Position numbers and translations under genes: made by a program. Below are positions 56,498 to 64,000 of a stretch of DNA of 64,000 nt, one piece after another (position 1 is the first letter of the stretch; each line of letters opens with the position of its first letter). The notes beneath the pieces are model-generated. The model saw only the letters and a list, made by a program, of their open reading frames with translations. It did not search any database and had not been told where the DNA came from. This stretch comes from Austropuccinia psidii (lineage: Eukaryota; Basidiomycota; Pucciniomycetes; Pucciniales; Sphaerophragmiaceae): NCBI GenBank assembly GCA_023105745.1, contig JALGQZ010000004.1, positions 61,435,112 through 61,499,111 on the forward strand, given 5' to 3'.

Positions 56498-58577
56498 GTG
56501 TTCAATGGTCTTCACTTTTTTCCATCCAGAGCACAATTGTGCATTCTGAACACTGGTGTCAAAAATTCTCTTAAATATTTTGTTTGCTCTTCTCTCTCTG
56601 ATATGTTTTACAGTATTCTCATTTATTCTGGTGCTAACAACTCATTTATTTCAAAGCAGTTTGTTAACAAGTATTCTTTGACCATGTCAGAACTCCCAGA
56701 GAAGATTCTCCTTATTATTCTTGACTCCTCAGAGCCTCCTTCTCTATTTGTGACTCACCATACTAAATATATGGTTGAGCTCCCTTCCTTCCCAAGCTTT
56801 GAATGGGACTTTTTAGTCATTGATACTCCCAAGGGAGAAGACCTCATATTGGGATTTGACTTTCTCAATCATTTGAATCCTTCTATTGATTGGAAGCAAA
56901 GGCTGATCACTTCTAATGCTGATCAAAAGGACTATTATGATCCTTCAAAATCTGTCAGTAATTACTTTTCTTCTGCCAAATCATATGCAGCTCTGGTTGG
57001 TGATTCTAGAACACCATCACTCTCATCTTCTGTCCATATTCCTTTCCTTAATTCCCATCAGTCATTACTATCATCTAGAGATGAAGTCTTCAAAGAGATT
57101 CATAATGTTGGAGAAGATCATTCTGTATCTTCACTTCATCTCTTGTTTGGGAATATGGACCTTCCTCCTTCATCTTATAATGACTCCCTGGAAGAGTTGT
57201 GGGATGAAGTGGAAGAGCCAGAAGAGAAAGAAACCATGATGAAGGTTGTTCCTCCTGTCTATAACCAGTACTTGGATGTATTCTCCAAGATGAAAGCAGA
57301 GAAACTTCCTCCTCACCACGCCTGTGATCATCATATTGAGCTGGAGGGGTCTCTACCTCCAGTTGGGGTGATCTACTCTTTATCAAGCCAAGAGTCAGAT
57401 ACAATCAGGGCCTACATTTCAGAGAATGTAGAGAAAGGTTTCATCTGGCCAAGCTCCTCTTCAAGAGGAGCACCTGTCCTCTTTGTAAAAAAGAAAGATG
57501 GTGGCCTCCGTTTGTGTGTTGATTACCGCAAACTCAATGCTGTTACTAGGAAGAACAAGTATCATGTTCCTCCTATGAATCAGCTTATTACTGTTTTCAA
57601 TGGTTCTTCTATCTTCTCCAAGATTTATTTGTGTGGTGCATATAACCTGCTCAGAATCAAGGAAGGTGATGAAGATTTGACTTGTTTTAGAACCAAATAT
57701 GGTAGTTATGAGTATTTGGTTATGCCATTTGGGCTCACCAATGCTCCAGCCTCTTTCCAAAACCTTGTCAATGATATTTTTTATGATCTTCTTGATATTT
57801 ATGTGGTGGTTTATTTGGATGACATTATGGTCTTTTCCAAATCTGAAGAAGAGCATGTCACTCATGTGTCCACTGTTCTTTCCAGACTCAGAGCCAATAA
57901 CCTCTTTGCTAAGGCCTCCAAGTGCCTGTTTCATGTTACTAGTGTAGAGTATTTGGGTTATGTTGTTTCTTCTGAAGGCCTCAAGATGAACCAAGCAAAA
58001 GTCCAGAAAATACTCAATTGGCCACCTCCAAGAAACCTCAAGGCTCTTCAATCATTCCTTGGCTTTGCCAATTTTTACCGCTGTTTCATCAAGAATTATT
58101 CAAAGAAGATTAGTTCACTCAAAAGTTTCCTCAAGAAAGATTCCTGTTTTCCCCTCAATGAGGAAGCTCTTAGACAGTTTCATCAACTCAAAGAGGTATT
58201 CACCATTGCTCCAATCCTTTCTCACTTTGATCCTTCTCTACCCTCCATTGTAGAGACTGATACATCAGATTATGCCTTGGGTGCTGTACTGAGTCATATT
58301 TCTGACTGAGGAAAACATCCCATTGCATTTGATAGCCACAAGCCTCTCCCAGCTGAGCTCAATTATGAGATTCATGACAAGGAACTCCTTGGCATAGTCT
58401 GTCCTCTCAAGTGCTGGAGAGCTTTTCTCCTTTCTCTTTCTTCCTCTTTTGAAGTTCTCACTGATCATTCCTCACTTCAATATTTCATGTCATCAAAGAT
58501 TCTTACTTGCCGTCAAGCCCTCTGGGCTGAATTTCTCTCTGCATTCCATTTTTCAATCACTTACCGCACTGGCCACC
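56498..58577 (+). pseudogene. Protease, reverse transcriptase and partial RNase H of element C
   Basis: A 603-codon frame (56498-58309) starting at a non-ATG codon. The retropepsin active site reads LIYSGANNSF: the catalytic Asp is Tyr. RT motifs are good (CVDYRKLNAVT, VMPFGLTNAPASFQ, VVYLDDIMVF), but motif A reads FSKIYLCGAY, again Asp to Tyr. RNase H ETDTSDYALGAVL follows; a TGA at 58307 interrupts SD-GKHP; the frame continues to FSITYRTGHLN at about 58577. Integrase and chromodomain are missing, and the 3' LTR begins at once. Dead for catalysis on three counts. Confidence 0.9.
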
Positions 58578-59736
58578 TGAATGCGCATTTGCACATTTGC
58601 GCACTTTGACGCAAAGTGTCCAAAAGACACTTCCCTGCACTTTGGGCCAGTTTTTGGCTCAGAACCCAAAAGTGGCCAAAAACCCCAAAGGACCCAGAAA
58701 CACCTTTCCAAGCTCTGAAGCCATAACATCCATCTTTTTCCCCTCTGTCTTTCCATTGCAAGACCTTTGGACGTAATCTTCTTTCCAATGAACCAATATG
58801 CCATAAATGATGCTATATATCATTATGCATCATTTTTCAACAGAAATTCAATGGTGGCAATATCAAATGGTCATTTCAATATTCCAACATATCATCACGT
58901 CATTAAGGCACCCAATCATTCAGAGGACTCATCAAGGCTCAAGAGCAAGTGTTTCAGCGTCAAAGACCAATCACGACATCAAGACGTCATTGGATAATTT
59001 CATTCACAGTATTCCTCCAAGGAAATACTGTTCAACCATTCTCAGGGGATTCAAGCGGCAGTTCATTTATTCATTCATTAATTTGTCAAGTGTCAAAGCT
59101 CCACTCAATCCATCTTGGCAACCACCTTCATTTCAATACAGTCTGGATCCATCAAGAACTGTATTTCATTTTCAAGTATGGGAAATTCATTAAACCCATT
59201 TCAATTTCAATATTAGCCAGCTGTATCAATTCCCAAAACAATCAATACAGCCTCAAGGATTAATACAGATCAGCTTTCAGCCTGAAGAACTCAAGCTCCC
59301 AACTTTTCACATATACCGGCTACCCTTTCCACCCTGGGGGGGTTTTTCCCCAGTTAATTAATATATTTTGATTTTATTTTATCTTTCTTTATCTTACCAT
59401 TTTTGTTAAGTGAATACTGATATTATCAAGTCAGTCATTTAGCACCTTTTCTCTTTTCTTTCTTTGCCTGTCAATGGATATTTGGTGGTCATATCCTTAC
59501 AAATTCCATTGTTCATTTTGGCAGGTTGAAACAGTGATTAAGGACTTACTTGGCTGGCTCTTTGGCCATTTGGCTTCTCATTTCTCTTATTGCATCTCAT
59601 CTTTGTACTTGCATCCTTCTTACAGAAATTTATTCTTTTATTTTATTTTCTTTATTCTTTGGAGTCTTCCAAGTGAGTTCCCTGATTGCTGAGTGCCAGG
59701 CCACTCTTGTGTTTCTGTCCAAGAGCCTTTGTGACA
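58578..59736 (+). repeat. 3' LTR of element C, 5'-truncated
   Basis: Starts within AATGCGCATTTG, matching the 5' LTR from about 7414, so its first 252 or so bases are lost. It is an uninterrupted version of 7414-7587 joined to 19011-19980 and confirms the insertion site of B. Ends TTTGTGACA at 59736, followed by ATACC. Confidence 0.88.
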
Positions 59737-59770
59737 ATACCAGTATACACCTTTATCATAGGATCAGCCA
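59737..59770 (+). repeat. TSD of C (ATACC) and end of the F 3' LTR
   Basis: ATACC at 59737-59741 repeats 7157-7161. The next 30 bases (ATCATAGGATCAGCC) resemble the last bases of the F LTR (ATCCTAGAGTCACCC at 3079). The exact LTR end is uncertain. Confidence 0.6.
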
Positions 59771-62700
59771 GAAAATATGTCTTTATTAATGACTTGATGT
59801 TTTTTTAGAAATACCTATTCTTATTTCTTATTAAAAAATTGGCTCACAAAAACCAAAATCAGCTGTTTCAAGCTTTTGCCTCCTCTTTAGAAACCAGATT
59901 GATGAGTATTTGCTTTCAGTTGCTTTTCTAAAAAGTTTGCAGCCTCAGAAAGAAAAGATAAAGGATGTTATAATTTTTAAATAAAATTATTTCCCCAAAG
60001 ATACAAAAATTTATATATACTTTTTTGTTTATTGATTCAAGTTACAAAAAATTATTTCATATTTTTTTCATTTGCTGATTCCTTTTTATCATTGATGAAT
60101 TTGATCAATTTCTACTATAAGCAAAAAACATTCATATTTTTTATTGAGACAGTCAATTAATCTGGCTTGTTTGCAGTTTTTATTTATAAGCTCAAAAGCA
60201 AAGTAGTGGGCTTTATTCAAAAAAGACCCTGCTACTGGAGGAAATCAATAACTTTAAAATGAAATGACAGTAAAAGGACCATAACGGCAGCTCCTGTGAA
60301 ATTTTGAATTATCTTTGACAATATTACATATGCAGGAATTACAGTTACTGTGCTGTAATAGCCTTCATATATTTCAAACTTGTTATAGTAATAGTCCTTG
60401 TAAAGGCCTGTTACCGTACCTCTTATTGAAAAACAAGATACAAAAATAAATCAAAACTAGTTTTCAAATATAAAAGCCAAACTAATAAAGCTCAATAAAA
60501 ACATAAAAAAGAAAAAACTCATAAAAAAATCAAAATAACATATTTCCATAAAGCATGGATAAAAAATTCAAAAAAATGATTAAAAACATAAAGAAAACCT
60601 TTTCATAGTAGCAGAAAGGCAGTTCCTTATACTGTCTTTCACCAAAACATATAATATGAGCTTTGTTTAAGTAATGAAAGTAAACTCAATGAAGATCTTA
60701 TGAATTCTACTATGTTTAATATTTCTGAGTTAACTATATCATTTTGGGTTGATTATTTTATATAAAGAAAATAGTTTTAGGATATTTTTATGGCTTTTTT
60801 ATTACTGTTTTCTTTTGCAAAAATAAATTTAAATTATATTTATGCTTAAGAGAAAATTCCGAAATACAAATAGGAGGATATATTGTATATAACATAATTC
60901 CAAACATATTAATCAGAAATTAATTTTTTTATTGTAATGAATATGGACCACTTAACTTAATTTCTGAGAGCTCTCTGCCCATGAAGCATAGTATTATGTC
61001 AAAAAAATATCAAAAAGATTTGAATTTACTTCAATCCTGTTCAAATCTCCGTAATATTCATATTAATTATATTTTTCTTCTTTTGAAATTTTCAAAAGAA
61101 TTTTTTGAAATTTTGAATACATATTTTTGCAAATTTATATCACAATCTCATTGATAAAGAGAATAAAACTCATGGTTTATTGTGATAATGGATTCATTGT
61201 TTGTCAAGAAAGTTATTAATAGTTTCAAGAATTTCTGAATAGAAACCTTTCAAATATTTCTATCAAAAGATGATATTAATGGTGTCAATTCCTTTGTAAA
61301 CTATTTTTAATGAGAATTGAATAATTAAAACATTATTCAGAGGAGGTCTTCATTATAAGTGGATATGGATCTGAAGTTATCATTTTCCCACTTGAATCTC
61401 AATTCCCAACAAGGTCTACCTTTCTAATGGGGCCTACCTCTATTGAATTATACTGATATAAACTCCTTAATGCTTTCATTGAGCATAAAAACTAAATAAA
61501 AACACAAAATGTTACTGTATTATCCTTTGAAAAAATTTGAAAGAGCTAGAAACATGTTTTTCTTAAACCAATCTTACAAAAAGCTGTTTATTGTTGATTT
61601 ATCATTTCTTGAGGCTGTAAAATATATAAAATTAGCCCCAAGCTCACAAACCTACCATAATCTTTATAGATATTCTTTGAGAAATGAATTTTTTGAAGGA
61701 AACAATTTCTAGCAGTTGTTTTTCCTTCATTTGATATGGAATAACCATTCTTTGAAAATAACCAATTGAATTGTTTTATTTATACATGAATATGATTTTT
61801 CAATTATTTTAAATGGCTGTTCAAGATTTTTATTAGCTTGAATGAAATTATTAATAGAGTTTTGTGAATTTCTCCCTGATACATTTAAGGAAATATTATT
61901 GTAGAGAAGTGCAAAACTTATGTTTTGTATGAGTTTGGATAATATTGGTTTTTTAATTTTTAGTATTGAGAAAGTAAATGTAAGGTGTGGATATGAAACT
62001 TTTGATAAAATATCAAGTACGTTTTTTTGAAAATATTAAGAAATAGTATTTTTAAAGAGAAAACACACCAATTTTATTGTTTTTAACTATGTAAGTATAA
62101 AACATTAATATAATAAACATTTATCCAAAAATACTCTACAAGAGATATTTGAGACTACAAAAGAAATTTATTCAAAAGCAATTTCAATTGGAATGAATTG
62201 AGAAAAGAACTGCAAGCAATTAATTAAAGAGCAAAGTCTTTAAAAATATATTTCAAGAGAAAACATGCCCAAAAGTGACCAGAATGAATTTGGAAACAAA
62301 GTGACAAGGTTAAAAGTGATGAAAGATGCTTTAATTCACTTTTGGGGTGGTTCAGGGGTAAAAATGATTATAAGAGTTACAAAAAATGATTATAGTTATT
62401 TTTACACGTGGTTCAAATGTTAAAAATTATCTATAAAGGCTTGTTTGAGTCTTTTATTTATTGCTTTAACAATGTTTAAACTAATTATAAAAGCATAAGA
62501 TTCTAACATGAAGAGAAAAGTGGGGCAAAGAAGCAATTCTTTCATAGCCATCAATTTTGTTACTCCAAAATTAAACTTTACTCTTTTCAGTCTTGGAAAA
62601 CACTCTGACAATAGAAAAGCCAACTATGGCATCATTGAACCCTGGTTTAGACCAAAAAGGGCCCGTTTTAGCCATTTTAGACCCTTAAATCAGCCATTAC

Positions 62701-63590
62701 TATAGTAATACCTGGCCTAGAGCCTTCACAACACATCAGAATGAGTGTAGGATACGTAGAAACCAGTAAAAACTGTTTTTACTAAGATTGTTTTATCTTA
62801 AGGGTATTTTACCCTCTTGGCAACAGTTACAACTGCCCTGCTTGGTATATAAACCATATCATCAATTGAGTCACAGACACTGTGAATCAATTCCAGGGCA
62901 AAGGTGATGAACGTTTGCGTGAACCTTGAAATCTCACGCCAGTCAGCAAGGATTTTGGGGGTCTGGCTCCCCCTCAGAGCTAGAGTTACTTTCCCCCCCA
63001 AATTTAATCTTTCCAATTTATTTTTTCCTTTAATTCCTCATCATGTATTATACTTATAATTTACATATGTAATTCAATTGAGTTTTACAGTACACTACTG
63101 TAATAAATGACACCTCATATGTAAATCAAAGTTCACTTATGTAATACACGCTCACATTTTGACAATTCAATTGAATTCAATTGAAAATACTTCAATTCCT
63201 CATAGCTTCTCAGCTATACACAACACCCCAATTTTAGCACAAAAGTTGATGATTAACACTACATATAATGTGAATTAAATTCAGGTTTTGAGGATTTACA
63301 ACTTTTATACAGAAAATACAAAAAACTTAATTTAAGCTTATTTAGAGTTGAGTTACAGAAATTTCACTGAGAGGTGAGCCCACCTAATTTTTTATAAGGA
63401 ATCCAATGGTGAAATAGATTTTAAATTTTTATTTGTTAGATAAAAAGTTATGATAAATTTTATTTAAATTTTTTCCAAAATTATTTTATTTTGGGTAATT
63501 TTGTTAAAAATTCATTTTTTACAATTTTCAAATTTTAATGTTTTTTTGTTTTTAAATTATAATTCAATTTTTTAATTTTGTATATAAAGT
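59771..63590. other. AT-rich region without recognised genes
   Basis: About 3.8 kb of very AT-rich DNA. ORFs are all under 75 codons and lack features. A less AT-rich stretch at 62790-63000 contains GGGGGTCTGGCTCCCCCTCAG and TCAATTGAATTCAATTGA occurs near 63170. I see no LTR pair, transposase or RNA gene. Confidence 0.5.
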
Positions 63591-63711
63591 CATAATTATA
63601 TTTTAATTTTTATTTTCATAATATAAATAAATTTATTTTATTTGTGTTTGTATATTAATTTTTTGTTTGTGGTCTTTTGCGCATATGAAAATACCTCTAA
63701 GGCTCACAGTA
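63591..63711 (+). repeat. Possible H-like LTR end
   Basis: AATACCTCTAAGGCTCACA ends near 63711 and resembles the last bases of solo LTR H (ATACCTCAAGGCTCACA at 14306). Upstream, CCACCTAATTTTT ... AAGGAATCC near 63380 resembles CCCTAGGTGAATTTTT ... AGAATCC in H near 14103. Start not located. Confidence 0.35.
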
Positions 63712-64000
63712 AGGATCCATTTTTAGATACTTGAAGCTATAAACCAACAAAGTTCAGATACAATTTTTAATTTTCTGTTGCATTGAGAGCTCTCCATAAA
63801 TCCTCATAGCTAGAAAATGGGGTTAGTATTAGGGAAATTGTATTGAAATTTTAGATAAAATATACAGTACAACCAATATGATCCAAGAATTAATTACAAA
63901 GAAATCTATCTTTATGAAGTATTTTGAAATTATCAAATGATTGCTCAAATTAATTTTTTTAGTAATATTCATACATAAAGATTAAATTTAATCAAATTTC

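Larger units (their letters stand above)
7162..59736 (+). mobile_element. Gypsy (chromovirus-type) LTR retrotransposon C, hugely expanded by nested insertions
   Basis: The 5' LTR starts TGTCACAACCATGG at 7162 and the 3' LTR ends TTTGTGACA at 59736, with the TSD ATACC at both ends. Parts: 5' LTR 7162-7587 plus 19011-19980, leader, gag 20655-21475 plus 55971-56483, protease/RT/RNase H to about 58577, truncated 3' LTR 58578-59736. Without B (11,423 bp) and D (34,492 bp) the element is about 6.65 kb, a plausible size given that it lacks integrase and part of one LTR. Many stops and lost catalytic residues show it is dead and old. Confidence 0.88.

Noticed and set aside
59771..64000. Short ORFs of 60-72 codons at the right edge
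   Set aside because: Low-complexity AT-rich DNA, no start context or protein features worth calling.

Overview
The window looks like AT-rich, repeat-dominated fungal DNA. Evidence: short GT-AG introns (about 58-87 nt in most spliced genes), chromodomain-bearing Ty3/gypsy elements, a Tnp2-type DNA transposase and a Tet-like oxygenase. I judge it a rust fungus (Pucciniales). Several proteins resemble multi-copy proteins I remember from Austropuccinia psidii; that is recollection, not a search. I see no tRNA, rRNA, CRISPR array or ordinary single-copy housekeeping gene.

Almost everything is one nest of mobile elements, which can be unpicked from LTR ends, terminal inverted repeats (TIRs) and target-site duplications (TSDs). 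Left edge: element A, a minus-strand gypsy element (LTR 1982-2748, open gag running off the window), sits in an old F-type LTR. F is a decayed gypsy element (pol remnant 3099-5735, 3' LTR from 5760). Element C (7162-59736) inserted into the F 3' LTR and has a perfect 5-bp TSD, ATACC, on both sides 52.6 kb apart. Element B (7588-19010) inserted into C's 5' LTR, and B in turn carries two solo LTRs (H, 12384-14306, TSD GCTCT; G, 15210-15945).

The centrepiece is element D (21476-55967, 34.5 kb), a giant DNA transposon inserted into the gag of C. It has 46-bp TIRs (42/46 identical) beginning CACC and a 3-bp TSD, AAT. The interrupted gag frame resumes exactly on the far side. D carries a Tnp2-domain (CACTA/CMC, Plavaka-like) transposase and a cargo set: an unknown 677-aa protein, a Tet/JBP-like 2OG-Fe(II) oxygenase, a Zn2Cys6-type cluster protein (minus strand, one nonsense codon), an SNF2-family ATPase and a second unknown protein (minus strand). 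A DNA-base oxidase candidate, a chromatin-remodeller-like ATPase and a DNA-binding-type Cys cluster in one transposon suggest a mobile epigenetic module.

Inside D sits element E (29903-43543), a 13.6-kb LTR retrotransposon with nearly identical 1.78-kb LTRs, so probably the youngest insertion. It encodes a 1570-aa Gag-protease with a second, active-site-less retropepsin-like domain, but no reverse transcriptase or integrase. About 5 kb of non-pol DNA follows, holding eight copies of a small covarying hairpin, repeated polypurine tracts and an antisense spliced ORF. After D, C resumes (gag end, protease, RT, part of RNase H) and ends in a truncated 3' LTR. From about 59.8 kb to the end is AT-rich DNA without recognisable genes.
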